NCBI GenBank assembly: GCA_046349615.1
Contig: JAXMBZ010000002.1
Span: 496,001-560,000 of the forward strand
DNA length: 64,000 nucleotides
Direction of reading: 5' to 3'
Source: JADJNY01 sp046349615
GTDB taxonomy: Bacteria; Planctomycetota; UBA1135; GCA-002686595
Shown here: piece by piece, positions 1-8,843 of the stretch
Position numbering within the stretch: the stretch's first letter is position 1
Layout: each line of letters starts with the position of its first letter
Notes under the pieces: generated by a model
Told to the model about the DNA's origin: nothing
The model's database searches: none
Seen by the model: only the letters and a program-made list of their open reading frames with translations
Translations under genes and position numbers: made by a program

Positions 1-630
1 GCGACGATGATCGACTGGATCAACCGCACCGAAGACGCGCACATCGTCACGATCGAGGACCCGATCGAGTACTACCACGGGCACCACAAGGGGCTCGTGA
101 CGCAGCGCGAGGTCGGCGTCGACGTGCCCACGTTCCCCGAGGCGATGCGCCGTGTGCTGCGCCAAGACCCGGACGTGATCCTGCTCGGTGAAATGCGCGA
201 CCTCGACACGATCTCGGCCGCGATCACCGCCGCGGAGACCGGCCACCTCGTCTTCGGCACGCTGCACACGACCGGGGCCGCGCGCACGGTGAACCGCATC
301 ATCGACGCGTTTCCAGCGAACCAGCAGGAGCAGATCCGCGCGCAGCTCTCCGTCGCGCTCCTCGCGGTGATCTCGCAGGTCCTGCTGCCGCGCGCGGACA
401 AGAAGGGCCGCATCGCCGCGTTCGAGGTCATGCTGATGACGCCCGCGATCGGGAACCTCGTGCGCAAGAACGAGACGAACAAGATCGCGTCGACGATCCA
501 GACCTCGCGCAAGCTCGGGATGATCACGCTCGACGACTACCTGCTCGAGCTCGTGAAGAAGGGGCTGATCACGCGCGAGGTCGCGATCGAGGCCGCGCAG
601 GACGACAAGGACCTGGAGGCGCGGCTGTGA
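1..630 (+). CDS. pilT: PilT-type twitching motility ATPase, 5' end missing
   Basis: This is the C-terminal part of a PilT retraction ATPase, a cytoplasmic hexamer that powers disassembly of the type IV pilus. The reading frame is open from base 1, so the N-terminal domain and Walker A lie outside the window. What remains shows the Asp box (VTIEDPIEY), the Walker B region (ILLGEMRDLDTI), the His box (FGTLHTTGA) and the PilT-type ARTVNRIIDAFP stretch followed by the C-terminal helical region. The absence of the four-cysteine zinc motif separates it from PilB. Its TGA stop overlaps the GTG start of pilB by four bases, which implies translational coupling. The family call is secure; the exact paralogue (PilT or PilU) cannot be fixed from a fragment. 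Confidence 0.93.
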   Translation, partial: ATMIDWINRTEDAHIVTIEDPIEYYHGHHKGLVTQREVGVDVPTFPEAMRRVLRQDPDVILLGEMRDLDTISAAITAAETGHLVFGTLHTTGAARTVNRIIDAFPANQQEQIRAQLSVALLAVISQVLLPRADKKGRIAAFEVMLMTPAIGNLVRKNETNKIASTIQTSRKLGMITLDDYLLELVKKGLITREVAIEAAQDDKDLEARL

Positions 631-2387
631 GCGCGCCCGGGGCTCGCGGACCGGCGGCGGGCGGGGCGAACCCGTCCGCGGGCGCGCCCGCTCCGGCCCC
701 TGCGGCCGCATCCGGCGCGGCCTCCGCGGGCCGGCGGATGCTCGGTCAGATCCTGAAGGCGCGCGGCGTCGTCAAGGAAGCGCAGATCCAGGAAGCGCTC
801 GCGGTCCAGCGCCGGCAGGGCGGCCTGATCGGACAGTGCCTCGTCGAGCTCAAGCACTGCACGCGCGACGACGTGGCGCGCGCGCTCGCCGAGCAGGCCG
901 GGCTCGAGTCCGTCGACCTCGCGCGCGTGAAGCCCGAGAAGGCGGCCCTCGCGCTGCTCGATGCGACGACCGCGCACACGTACGGCGTGCTCCCGCTGCG
1001 CGTCGAAGGCCGCACGCTCGTCGTCGCGATCTCCGATCCACTGAACACCGCCGTCCTCGAGGACCTGCGGTTCACGACGGGCACCGACGTCAAGGCCGCG
1101 CTCGCGGAGGCGGACGCGCTCAAGGCGCTCGTGCTCCAGCACTACGGCGCGGAGCCGACGCTCGAATCCGCGATCGCCGACGCCGCGCGTGCGACGGCGG
1201 GCACCGACGTCGCGCAGGCCGCGGCGAGCACCCCGGTCGTGCGCCTGCTCAACTCGATCCTGCACCGCGCGATCAAGGACCGCGCGAGCGACGTGCACTT
1301 CGAGGTGTTCGAGGGCGAGTTCCGCATCCGCTACCGAGTCGACGGCTCCCTATACGAGATCGAAGCGCCGCCCGCGCACCTCGCGTTGCCGCTCGTCGCG
1401 CGCATCAAGGTCATGTCGGACCTCGACATCACCGAGACGCGCTTGCCGCAGGACGGGCGCATCGAGCTCTCGATCGACGGCAAGCCCGTCGACCTGCGCG
1501 TCGCGACCCTGCCGGGCATCGCGGGGGAGGGCTGCGTCATGCGCGTGCTCGACCGCAGCGCGGTCAGCCTCGACCTCCAAGCGCTCGGACTGCGCGTGGA
1601 GGACCGCGAGCGCCTCGCCGCGCTGACGCGCCTCCCGCACGGCATCGTGCTCGTCACGGGGCCGACGGGCTCGGGCAAGACGACGACGCTCTACGCGATG
1701 CTCTCGGAGGCGAACCAGCCCGAGGTCAAGATCATCACGACCGAGGATCCGGTCGAGTACGACATCCAAGGCATCGTCCAGGTTCCGATCAACGAGGAGA
1801 TCGGCGTCACCTACGCGCGCGTGCTCCGCACCGTGCTCCGTCAGGACCCCGACAAGATCCTCATCGGCGAGATCCGCGACCAGGAGACCGCGTCGGTCGC
1901 GGTCGAGGCCAGCCTCACGGGCCACACCGTCTTCTCGACGCTGCACACGAACGACGCGCCGAGCACGGTCACGCGCTTGATCGACATGGGCGTCGAGCCC
2001 TTCATGATCACCGCGACGCTCGAGGCCGTCGTCGCGCAGCGCCTCGTCCGCACGGTGTGCAAGGACTGCGCGACGTCGTACGAGCCCGGCGAAGAGGTGC
2101 TTTTCGAGCTCGGGCCCGACGCGGAGCGGATGCGCGGGACGCGCTTCCACTTCGGGAAAGGCTGCGAACGCTGTCACCACACCGGCTACAAGGGCCGCAC
2201 CGGCGTGTTCGAGATCCTGACCGTCGACGACGCGCTGCGCGACGCCATCCTCCGGCGCGCGTCGACGCAGGAGCTGCGCTCGATCGCGATCCAAGGCGGC
2301 ATGCGCTCGCTCCGCGAGAGCGGACTGCGCCTCGTGCTCGAGGGCCGCACGACGGTCGAGGAAGTGCTGCGCGAGACCACCGGATGA
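627..2387 (+). CDS. pilB: PilB/GspE-type assembly ATPase
   Basis: A 586-residue secretion ATPase that drives polymerisation of pilin or pseudopilin at the inner membrane. Residues 1-35 are a low-complexity Ala/Pro/Gly tail; a MshEN-type N-terminal domain follows to about residue 180, then the ATPase core. Walker A (GPTGSGKT) is at residues 345-352, followed by the Asp box TTEDPVEY, Walker B ILIGEIRDQET and His box STLHTNDAP. Cys478, Cys481, Cys513 and Cys516 form the four-cysteine zinc site typical of PilB and GspE. The GTG start at 627 overlaps the pilT stop (GTGA). The preceding pilT favours a type IV pilus role, but GspE of a type II secretion system shares the same domains. Confidence 0.9.
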   Translation: MSAPGARGPAAGGANPSAGAPAPAPAAASGAASAGRRMLGQILKARGVVKEAQIQEALAVQRRQGGLIGQCLVELKHCTRDDVARALAEQAGLESVDLARVKPEKAALALLDATTAHTYGVLPLRVEGRTLVVAISDPLNTAVLEDLRFTTGTDVKAALAEADALKALVLQHYGAEPTLESAIADAARATAGTDVAQAAASTPVVRLLNSILHRAIKDRASDVHFEVFEGEFRIRYRVDGSLYEIEAPPAHLALPLVARIKVMSDLDITETRLPQDGRIELSIDGKPVDLRVATLPGIAGEGCVMRVLDRSAVSLDLQALGLRVEDRERLAALTRLPHGIVLVTGPTGSGKTTTLYAMLSEANQPEVKIITTEDPVEYDIQGIVQVPINEEIGVTYARVLRTVLRQDPDKILIGEIRDQETASVAVEASLTGHTVFSTLHTNDAPSTVTRLIDMGVEPFMITATLEAVVAQRLVRTVCKDCATSYEPGEEVLFELGPDAERMRGTRFHFGKGCERCHHTGYKGRTGVFEILTVDDALRDAILRRASTQELRSIAIQGGMRSLRESGLRLVLEGRTTVEEVLRETTG

Positions 2388-2427
2388 CCCGCGCGGGCCG
2401 CGCGCCCGCGCTCCCCCCCCGAATCCC

Positions 2428-3585
2428 ATGGCGAAGAAGATCCAACGTTCGAGCGGCGCGAGCGCGCCCGCGACCTCGCGGCCCGAGGCGACCCCGGCCG
2501 CCGCACCGGCTCCCGGCGCTCCGCCGCGGCGCAAGGGTGGGCGCGTCGCGCGCCAACTCGTCACGGAGTTCACGATCCAGCTCGCGACGCTCAGCGAAGC
2601 GGGCATCCCGATCGTGAAGGCGCTGACGATCCTCGAAGGGCAGACGCGTCCGGGGCCGTTCAAGAACGTGCTGCTCGACCTCGTCGAGGACGTCTCGTCC
2701 GGCACGCCGCTCTCCGAGTCGATGGCGAAGCACCCGAAGGTGTTCGACCGGCTCTACACGAGCATGGTGCGCGCCGGCGAAGCGGGCGGCGTGCTCGACA
2801 AGGTGCTCCAGCGCCAGGCGATCTTCATGGAGCGCGCGGCGGAGATGCGCTCGAAGATCGTGGGCGCGATGATCTACCCGAGCGTGATCATCTTCGTCGC
2901 GGTCGCGGTCGTGAGCGCGGTGATCGTGTGGATCATCCCGAAGTTCAACGACATCTTCCGCTCGTTCAAGATCACGATGCCGGGGATCACGCAGTTCCTC
3001 TTGGACGTGAGCGACTTCACGGTCCGGTACTGGTACCTCGTGTTCGGCCTGCCGATCCTGCTCGCCGTGCTCCACTTCGCGATGCTCGCGCGCAGCCAGC
3101 CGTACCGCTATCGCGTCCACGCGCTGATGCTCAAGTTGCCGATCCTGGGCGCGATCCTGAACCGTTCGCTCGTCGGCGCCTTCGCGCGGACGTTCGGCAC
3201 GCTGATCCAAGCGGGCGTGCCGCACCTCGACGCGCTCGCGATCGTGCGCGACGCGTCGCGCAACGAGGTCCTGATGGAAGGCGTCGAGTCGATCCGCAAG
3301 ACGGTGCGCGAAGGCGAGGGCATCGCGCGTCCGATGGGGGAGACCGGCCTCTTCGACGACCTCGTCACGAACATGGTCGACGTCGGCGAGGCGACCGGCG
3401 AGCTCGACAAGATGCTCATGAAGGTCGCCGATGCGTACGAGCAGCAGGTCGAACGCCGCATCAACGCGATGTTCAAGCTGATCGAGCCGGTGCTCCTGAT
3501 CGTCGTCGCCGGCTTCGTCGGCTTCATCGTGGTCGCGCTCTTCCTCCCGCTCATGACGATCATGAGCTCGGTCGGCACGCAGTGA
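2428..3585 (+). CDS. pilC: PilC/GspF-type inner membrane platform protein
   Basis: A 385-residue polytopic membrane protein that anchors the assembly ATPase and forms the platform of the pilus or secretion machine. After a 35-residue Pro/Ala-rich start come two T2SSF domains (about residues 45-170 and 250-375). Three hydrophobic segments are visible: after MIYPSVII (about 150-170), around YWYLVFGLPILLAVL (about 195-215) and the C-terminal LLIVVAGFVGFIVVALF stretch. The repeated EAGGVLDK/GEATGELDK motifs are typical of the two copies. It lies 40 bases after pilB and is presumably cotranscribed. PilC is preferred over GspF only because pilT is adjacent. Confidence 0.88.
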   Translation: MAKKIQRSSGASAPATSRPEATPAAAPAPGAPPRRKGGRVARQLVTEFTIQLATLSEAGIPIVKALTILEGQTRPGPFKNVLLDLVEDVSSGTPLSESMAKHPKVFDRLYTSMVRAGEAGGVLDKVLQRQAIFMERAAEMRSKIVGAMIYPSVIIFVAVAVVSAVIVWIIPKFNDIFRSFKITMPGITQFLLDVSDFTVRYWYLVFGLPILLAVLHFAMLARSQPYRYRVHALMLKLPILGAILNRSLVGAFARTFGTLIQAGVPHLDALAIVRDASRNEVLMEGVESIRKTVREGEGIARPMGETGLFDDLVTNMVDVGEATGELDKMLMKVADAYEQQVERRINAMFKLIEPVLLIVVAGFVGFIVVALFLPLMTIMSSVGTQ

Positions 3586-3616
3586 TCCGTCGCGGCCCCC
3601 GAGCCGGCCCCCTGCC

Positions 3617-5167
3617 ATGCAGCTCTCCCTGCGCGCGCGCATCCTCCTGCTCGTGACGGCGGTGAACACGGTGGTCTTCGGCCTCGGGTTCCTGTTCTTC
3701 CTGAACGCGGGCCGAGGGGACCGCCAACGCGCGGCGCTCGAGACGTGCGACGCGCTCGGCTACATGCTGAGCCAGCTCATCGTGCCGCGCGGAGAGGTGC
3801 GCGTCGCGTCGCTCCTGCGCTCGCCGAGCTGGCACTACTTTCAGGACGCGGTCCTCGTGCGCGACAGCTTCACGCGCGGACCGAACGGCGAGTACCTGCC
3901 CGCGGGCGCGTGGATCAACCCGATGGGGCGCGCGTCGCGCCCCGCGAGCTTCGACGAGGCCGCGATCCTCGGAGACGTCGTGCGAGCGATCCGCGAGCGC
4001 ACGCGGATCGAGAGCCACGGCGGGCTCGCGCTGCCCGTCCTCGATTCGGAAGGCGAGGTGTGGGGCGGCTGCTGGCTCCTCCCCGACACGACCGTGGACA
4101 CCGCCGAGATCTTCCGGCGTCTCGCCGGTTGGTTCCTGGTCTCCACCGCGGTGCTCACGGTCGGGACGTTCCTCGCGCTGCGCCGCTTCGTGCTCGAGCC
4201 GGTCGAGGAACTCGCCGGCGGCGCGCGCCGCCTCGCGCAGGGCGAGCTTTCGACGCGGCTCGCCGTTCCAGCCCGACACGACGAGCTCGCCGAGCTCATC
4301 CGCGGCTTCAACCAGATGGCGGAGACGGTCGAGGGCTTCAACGCGCGGCTCGCGCACGAGGTCGAGGTGGCGACCGAGAACGCACGGCGCGCCGAGAACG
4401 CCGCGATGACGCAGCGCCGTCTCGCGGCGACGGGCGAACTCGCGGCGGGCATCGCGCACGAGGTGAACAACCCGCTCGGCGGCCTGCTCAACGCCGTCGA
4501 GGCGCTCGAGAAGAAGGAGCTCACGCCCGAGAAGCGCGTGCAGTACCTCGGGCTCCTGAAGCACGGGCTCGAGCGCATCCAACGCACGGTCGGACAGCTC
4601 CTGCGCTTCACGCCGCGCGGGCGCTCGACCGTCCCGCTCGCGCTCGTCGATCCCGTGCTCGACGCGTACGGCCTCGTCGCGTGGCGCGCGCGGAAGCTCG
4701 GCGTCGTCGTCGCACTGCAGGGCGAGGACCTCGCCGACGCGCGCTCGGCGTCCGCCGTCGCGCACGCGCGCGCGCTGCCGCCGATCGAAGGCGATCCCGC
4801 GGAGCTCGCGCAGGCCGTGCTCAACCTGCTCGTGAACGCGCTCGACGCACTCGAGGACCACCGGAAGTCCGCCCCCGGCGGCCGCATCGACCTCGCGATC
4901 GAACGGCGCGGGACGGAGCTCGCGGTCGTCGTGCAGGACGACGGACCCGGCGTGCCGGAAGCGCTCCTCCCGCGCGTCGCGGACCTCTTCTTCACGACGA
5001 AGGAGGTCGGCAAGGGCACGGGCCTCGGTCTCTCGATCGTGCACAACGCCGTGACGGCGCACGGCGGGCGCGTGCTCCTCTCGAACGCTCCCGCGGGCGG
5101 CCTGCGCGTCGAGCTCCTCTTCCCGATCGTCGCGCCGGGAGCGGGCGCGAAGGACGGCGCGCCGTGA
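3617..5167 (+). CDS. membrane sensor histidine kinase
   Basis: A 516-residue sensor kinase. An N-terminal membrane segment (about residues 10-30), an extracytoplasmic region of some 130 residues and a second membrane segment (about 170-190) precede a HAMP domain (LEPVEELAGGARRLAQGE). The dimerisation/phosphoacceptor box ELAAGIAHEVNNPLGG places the phosphorylated histidine at His281. The ATPase domain shows the N box (NLLVNALDAL), G1 (DDGPGVP), F box (FFTTKEVGKG) and G2 (GTGLGLSI). The H-box subtype resembles NtrB/PilS-like kinases, which fits the pilus genes upstream, but no response regulator is adjacent in the window. The GTG start of the next gene overlaps its stop. Confidence 0.9.
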   Translation: MQLSLRARILLLVTAVNTVVFGLGFLFFLNAGRGDRQRAALETCDALGYMLSQLIVPRGEVRVASLLRSPSWHYFQDAVLVRDSFTRGPNGEYLPAGAWINPMGRASRPASFDEAAILGDVVRAIRERTRIESHGGLALPVLDSEGEVWGGCWLLPDTTVDTAEIFRRLAGWFLVSTAVLTVGTFLALRRFVLEPVEELAGGARRLAQGELSTRLAVPARHDELAELIRGFNQMAETVEGFNARLAHEVEVATENARRAENAAMTQRRLAATGELAAGIAHEVNNPLGGLLNAVEALEKKELTPEKRVQYLGLLKHGLERIQRTVGQLLRFTPRGRSTVPLALVDPVLDAYGLVAWRARKLGVVVALQGEDLADARSASAVAHARALPPIEGDPAELAQAVLNLLVNALDALEDHRKSAPGGRIDLAIERRGTELAVVVQDDGPGVPEALLPRVADLFFTTKEVGKGTGLGLSIVHNAVTAHGGRVLLSNAPAGGLRVELLFPIVAPGAGAKDGAP

Positions 5168-6393
5168 ACGAGCTCTGGCGGTGGATCGCGCTGCCCGTGC
5201 TGGTCGGGTGCTCCGCGTTCTTCAGCTCGATCGAGACGGCGCTCTTCTCGCTCGACGAACCCGACCTCGAGCGGGCGGGGAGCAGCGCGAAGCGTCTGAT
5301 GCGCGACCCGCAGCGCGTGCTGCTCTCCGTCCTGCTCGGGAACCTGTTCGTCAACGTGCTCTTCTTCTCGGTCGTGTCGGACCTGCTGCCGCGCGTGCAC
5401 GAGTACGACGGGCTCGTCTACGGCGGCGTCGCGCTCGTCGCCGTGCTGCTCCTCGGCGAGATCGTGCCGAAGTCGCTCGCGCTGCGCGCGCCGCTCGGCT
5501 TCGCGCGCGTCGGAGCGGGCGCGCTCGAGCTCTTCATGACGATCACGCGGCCCGCGCTCGCGATCGCGCGCTTCGCGCTCGAGGTCGTCGTGCGCGCGCT
5601 CGGCGGTTTCGCGCGGGAGGAGAGCGGCCTCACGACCGAAGACCTCGCCGAGGTGCTCGAGTCGAGCGCGGGCCACGGCGTGATCGAAGGCGACGAGGCG
5701 GACCTCCTCGCCGAGGTCGTCGAGCTCGAGGGCGTGCGCGTGCGCGAGCTGATGACGCCGCGCGTGGACATGCTCGCGCTCGATCTCGCCGTGCCGCTCG
5801 AGGAACAGCGCAAGATCGTCGAGCAGGCGCTCGAGCGCCGGCACGTGTGGCTCCCGGTCGTCCGCGGCACGCCGGACGAGGTCGTCGGCCAGGTGCGGCT
5901 GCGCGAGCTCCTCGCGGGCGGCGCGCGGCCCTTGAAGGAGCTCGTGCGGCGCGTGCAGTTCGTGCCCGAGGTCGCGAGCGGGCTCGACCTCCTGCGCGTC
6001 CTGCGCGAGGGCAAGGCGGCCGAGGCCGTCGTCGTCGACGAGTACGGCGGCACCGCCGGCATCGTCACGATCGAGGACGTGTTCGAGCAGATCCTCGGCG
6101 ACCTGCGCGTCGAGGACGAAGAAGCTCCGCCGCTCGTCGTCGCGCTGGGCGAAGGCCGGTTCCGCGTCGCCGGAGCGCTCTCGATCCGCGACTGGAACGA
6201 GCGCTTCGGGCACCAGGTCGTGCCCGCGGGCTTCCAGACGATCGGCGGCTTCGTGACGGCGCTCCTCGGGCGGATCCCGCGCGCGGGCGACCGCGTGCGC
6301 TTCGGTCCGCTCGCGCTGCGCGTCCACGACGTGCGCGGCCGGCGCGTGAAGAGCGTCGACCTCTCGATCGAACGCGCGGAGGTCGCGCGATGA
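5164..6393 (+). CDS. CNNM/CBS/CorC-type membrane protein
   Basis: A 409-residue member of the CNNM (DUF21)-CBS-CorC_HlyC family, whose members are implicated in Mg2+/Co2+ efflux or homeostasis. Order: CNNM transmembrane domain (1-170, with the SAFFSSIETALFS signature and LLLGEIVPKSLALR), a CBS pair (about 190-315, with RELMTPRVDM and VDEYGGTAGIVTIEDV) and a C-terminal CorC domain (about 330-400). The GTG start at 5164 sits in a GTGA overlap with the kinase stop; its own stop overlaps the next ATG (ATGA). The usual label of hemolysin C reflects homology, not demonstrated lysis. Confidence 0.88.
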   Translation: MNELWRWIALPVLVGCSAFFSSIETALFSLDEPDLERAGSSAKRLMRDPQRVLLSVLLGNLFVNVLFFSVVSDLLPRVHEYDGLVYGGVALVAVLLLGEIVPKSLALRAPLGFARVGAGALELFMTITRPALAIARFALEVVVRALGGFAREESGLTTEDLAEVLESSAGHGVIEGDEADLLAEVVELEGVRVRELMTPRVDMLALDLAVPLEEQRKIVEQALERRHVWLPVVRGTPDEVVGQVRLRELLAGGARPLKELVRRVQFVPEVASGLDLLRVLREGKAAEAVVVDEYGGTAGIVTIEDVFEQILGDLRVEDEEAPPLVVALGEGRFRVAGALSIRDWNERFGHQVVPAGFQTIGGFVTALLGRIPRAGDRVRFGPLALRVHDVRGRRVKSVDLSIERAEVAR

Positions 6394-7364
6394 CGCTCGG
6401 TCTCGAAATCGTCGGGCTCATCGCGTGCTTGATCGCGCTCGCGTGCTTCGCGGGCGGCGAGACGGCGCTGTACTCGATCTCGCGCGTCCGCGTCGAGATG
6501 GAGGCGCGCCAGAACCGGCTCTTCCCGCGCCTCCTGCGGCGGCTCCTCTCGGACGACGTCGCGCTGCTCGTCGTGCTCCTGATCGGGAACACGCTCGCGG
6601 TCGAGCTGCTCACGTTCCAGAGCGAGCACCTCGCGGAGCTCCTGCACCTCCCCGAGACCGTCGCCGAACTCGCGCTACCGCTCGTCCTGACCCCGATCGT
6701 GTTCCTCTTCGGCGAGGCGCTGCCGAAGGAGCTCTTCCGCCGGCGCCCGCACGCGTTCCTGACGCCGGTCACGCCGTTCCTCTACCTCGCGCGGATCGTG
6801 TTCTGGCCGCTCGAGCGCCTGCTCGGTTCGATCGCGCGCGGCGCGGCGCGGCTCCTCGGGTTGAAGGCGGAGCTCGTCGCCGTCGTCAGCGGGCGCGAGA
6901 CGGTGCGACGCCTCCTGCGCGAGAGCGCGCTCGCCGGCGAGCTCCCGCCGCAGGCCGAGCAGATCGCGCAGAACGTGCTCAAGCTCCGCACGATCCGCGT
7001 CGAGCGCGCGATGGTGCCGTGGAGCCGCGTCGGCGCGCTCGACGCCCGGAAGAGCCAGGCGGAGCTCTACACGAACGTCGCGCGCTCGCCCTACACGCGC
7101 CTGCCGGTCCACGGCCCGAAGGGCGAGCTCCTCGGGTACGTGCACCAGCTCGACGTCCTCGGCGCGGGGCCCGGGGTGCAGGTGCTCGATCACCTCCGGC
7201 CGCTCGTCGAGCTGCCGCCGCACACGCCGGTCGACCAGGCGCTCGCGCGCCTGCGGGCGGCCGGCCAGCGCCTCGCGATCGTCGGGACCCGCGAGCGGCC
7301 CGAGGGGCTCCTCACCCTGAAGGACCTCGTCGAGGAGATCTCGGGCGACCTCGCGGGTTGGTGA
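6390..7364 (+). CDS. second CNNM/CBS membrane protein lacking the CorC domain
   Basis: A 324-residue paralogue of the preceding gene. The CNNM signature (CFAGGETALYSISRVR) and the LFGEALPKELFRR motif are present, followed by a degenerate CBS pair (ERAMVPWSRVGAL, then SPYTRLPVHG and a terminal LTLKDLVEEISGDLAGW). The protein ends there, so the C-terminal CorC_HlyC domain of its neighbour is absent. It starts in a 4-base ATGA overlap with the upstream gene. Tandem full-length and short CNNM proteins are common in bacteria and may form heteromers; that is inference here. Confidence 0.85.
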   Translation: MTLGLEIVGLIACLIALACFAGGETALYSISRVRVEMEARQNRLFPRLLRRLLSDDVALLVVLLIGNTLAVELLTFQSEHLAELLHLPETVAELALPLVLTPIVFLFGEALPKELFRRRPHAFLTPVTPFLYLARIVFWPLERLLGSIARGAARLLGLKAELVAVVSGRETVRRLLRESALAGELPPQAEQIAQNVLKLRTIRVERAMVPWSRVGALDARKSQAELYTNVARSPYTRLPVHGPKGELLGYVHQLDVLGAGPGVQVLDHLRPLVELPPHTPVDQALARLRAAGQRLAIVGTRERPEGLLTLKDLVEEISGDLAGW

Positions 7365-7473
7365 GCGCGCCTCGGCGCGGGCCCGTGGGGGAGCAAGTCG
7401 GTTTTCCTCGACCTGGAGGCAACCGGGGAGCCTCGCTAGGATAGGCCGCCCACGCGCCCGCGCGCCGCCCGCC

Positions 7474-7938
7474 ATGAAGCTCCTCCGCCGCCTCGACGAC
7501 CCCGGTTCTCTCCTCCTGTGCGGGCTCGTGCTCGCGGTCGTCGGACTCGCGGTCGGTCCGTCCGGCGCGTTCGCGCAGACCGGCGGCAACAACGGCAACG
7601 GCGGCAACAACCCGAACACGCCGCCGACCGCGACCGTGCACCCGCCGTTGCCGGCGATCGCGACGTCGGACTCGAACGGGCAGATGATCGCCGTGACGGG
7701 CATCGACCTGACCGGCTCGTCGGTGCTCTACCTCGTCGACACGCAGAACCGTCAGCTCGCGATCTACCAGGCGAACGGCGGCAGCGATTCGACGCAGGGC
7801 GTCAAGCTGATCGGCGCGCGCCGCATCGACCTCGATTTGAAGCTCTACGGCTTCAACGACAAGTCCGAGTACAGCTTCGAAGAGCTCGAGAAGCGCTTCG
7901 GAGCGGCCAAGGGCGGCGCGGCGAACCCCGTGCGCTGA
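7474..7938 (+). CDS. secreted protein of unknown function
   Basis: A 154-residue protein of no recognised family. A signal peptide is visible: RR near residues 4-6, a hydrophobic stretch at about 13-28 (LLLCGLVLAVVGLAV) and a likely cleavage after AFA at about residue 34. A Gly/Asn-rich stretch (QTGGNNGNGGNN) follows, then a compact beta-rich region with MIAVTGIDLTGSSVLYLVD and a hydrophilic C-terminus. A TAGGAT hexamer at 7437-7442 could be the -10 of its promoter. The gene 54 bases downstream is probably cotranscribed and both may act at the envelope. Confidence 0.7.
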   Translation: MKLLRRLDDPGSLLLCGLVLAVVGLAVGPSGAFAQTGGNNGNGGNNPNTPPTATVHPPLPAIATSDSNGQMIAVTGIDLTGSSVLYLVDTQNRQLAIYQANGGSDSTQGVKLIGARRIDLDLKLYGFNDKSEYSFEELEKRFGAAKGGAANPVR

Positions 7939-7992
7939 ACCCGACGAATCACGACCCCCCCAGCCCCCCCAGAGAGACGAAGGAGCCCCCGC

Positions 7993-8541
7993 GTGGCCGA
8001 GAAAGGTGAGTTCTACAGCTTCGAGGAAGCCCTGAAGGAGTTGCGCCTCAAGGAGGAGGAGCTCAAGCGCCTCGTCTCCGAGGGCGAGATCCGCGCGTTC
8101 CGCGAGGGCGACACGATGAAGCTGCGCAAGGCCGACGTCGAGAACCTGCGCGCGGAGCTCTCCGGCGGCGAGGTCGTCGACCTCGGCGAGGTCAAGGAAG
8201 AGCTCGTGTTCGAGGACGACGTCGAGGTCGTCGAGGACACCGGCCTCGCCACGCAGGAGATCGGCGACGTCGACACGGTCGTCGAGGAAGACGTGCCGGC
8301 CGAGGGCGAGATCGATCTCGAGGGCGAAGTCGAGGAAGTCACGGCGGAGGCCGACCTGGACGAAGAGCCGGTCGCCGCGCCGGCCGCCGTCGAGGTCCCC
8401 GAGCCGTACGAGGGGATCGCGGTGCGCATCGCGCTCGTGCTCGCGACCGTGATCCTGATCATCGCGCTCCCCGTGGTCATGTCGGCCGGCCGCGAGGTTC
8501 CCTCCGGCCTCGCCCAGACGATCGGCGGACTCTTCAAGTGA
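7993..8541 (+). CDS. HTH-domain protein with acidic linker and C-terminal membrane anchor
   Basis: A 182-residue protein with a GTG start. Residues 1-50 resemble the small winged-helix excisionase/MerR-like HTH_17 module (FYSFEEALKELRLKEEELKR, then EGEIRAFREGDTMKLRKADV). The middle is very acidic (Glu/Asp-rich, about residues 55-125), and residues 138-160 form a hydrophobic helix (VRIALVLATVILIIALPVV), so it appears to be tail-anchored with the HTH module in the cytoplasm. Whether the module binds DNA or mediates protein contacts cannot be decided. A terminator follows at 8575. Confidence 0.7.
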   Translation: MAEKGEFYSFEEALKELRLKEEELKRLVSEGEIRAFREGDTMKLRKADVENLRAELSGGEVVDLGEVKEELVFEDDVEVVEDTGLATQEIGDVDTVVEEDVPAEGEIDLEGEVEEVTAEADLDEEPVAAPAAVEVPEPYEGIAVRIALVLATVILIIALPVVMSAGREVPSGLAQTIGGLFK

Positions 8542-8574
8542 TTCGCTCCGCCCGCCGGGCGGAGACCGAACTCG

Positions 8575-8610
8575 AACGCCTCGCGCGGAACCCTCCGTGC
8601 GAGGCGTTTT
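8575..8610 (+). terminator. intrinsic terminator
   Basis: A perfect 10-bp stem pairs AACGCCTCGC (8575-8584) with GCGAGGCGTT (8599-8608) across a 14-base loop and runs into TTTT. It closes the 7474-8541 transcription unit. Confidence 0.8.
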
Positions 8611-8639
8611 CCGTTGTGGATTCGCTCGCGCGCGCTCCC

Positions 8640-8645
8640 TAGACT
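8640..8645 (+). promoter_or_regulatory. candidate -10 element (TAGACT)
   Basis: TAGACT lies just after the upstream terminator and is the only AT-rich hexamer before the OmpA-like gene. The best -35 (TTGTGG, 8614-8619) is 20 bases away, so spacing is poor. The same hexamer precedes the genes at 32282 (minus) and 46220 (minus). Confidence 0.4.
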
Positions 8646-8843
8646 CGCCCGCGTTCCTCGCCGTTCCTCCGAGCCTCGTCGTCACCGCGTGCGACGCCGC
8701 TCGTGGTCCCGCCGCTCCTCGCGGGCGGGACGGGTTCGGGCCCGGCGAGATCGAGGGGCCGAGGCGCGCGCAGGTCGAGGGGCGAGCGCGATCGGGTGTT
8801 TCGAACGGGCCGGAGGCCGCGACCTCCCGCCAGAGACCACGTG

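Larger units (their letters stand above)
8542..8843 (+). other. intergenic region: terminator, -10 element and leader of the OmpA-like gene
   Basis: This 302-base gap holds the terminator at 8575-8610, a TAGACT -10 candidate at 8640-8645 with a loosely placed TTGTGG at 8614-8619, and about 190 bases of putative 5' leader. Within the leader a GC-rich hairpin pairs 8706-8715 with 8721-8731 around a 5-base loop. No convincing small ORF was seen. Confidence 0.5.

Noticed and set aside
537..1298. Long minus-strand frames opposite pilB, and similar ones opposite most genes
   Set aside because: Antisense shadows caused by G/C third positions; Arg/Ala-rich, without recognisable motifs.
7365..7436. 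Terminator after the second CNNM gene
   Set aside because: No stable stem followed by a U-run could be drawn.
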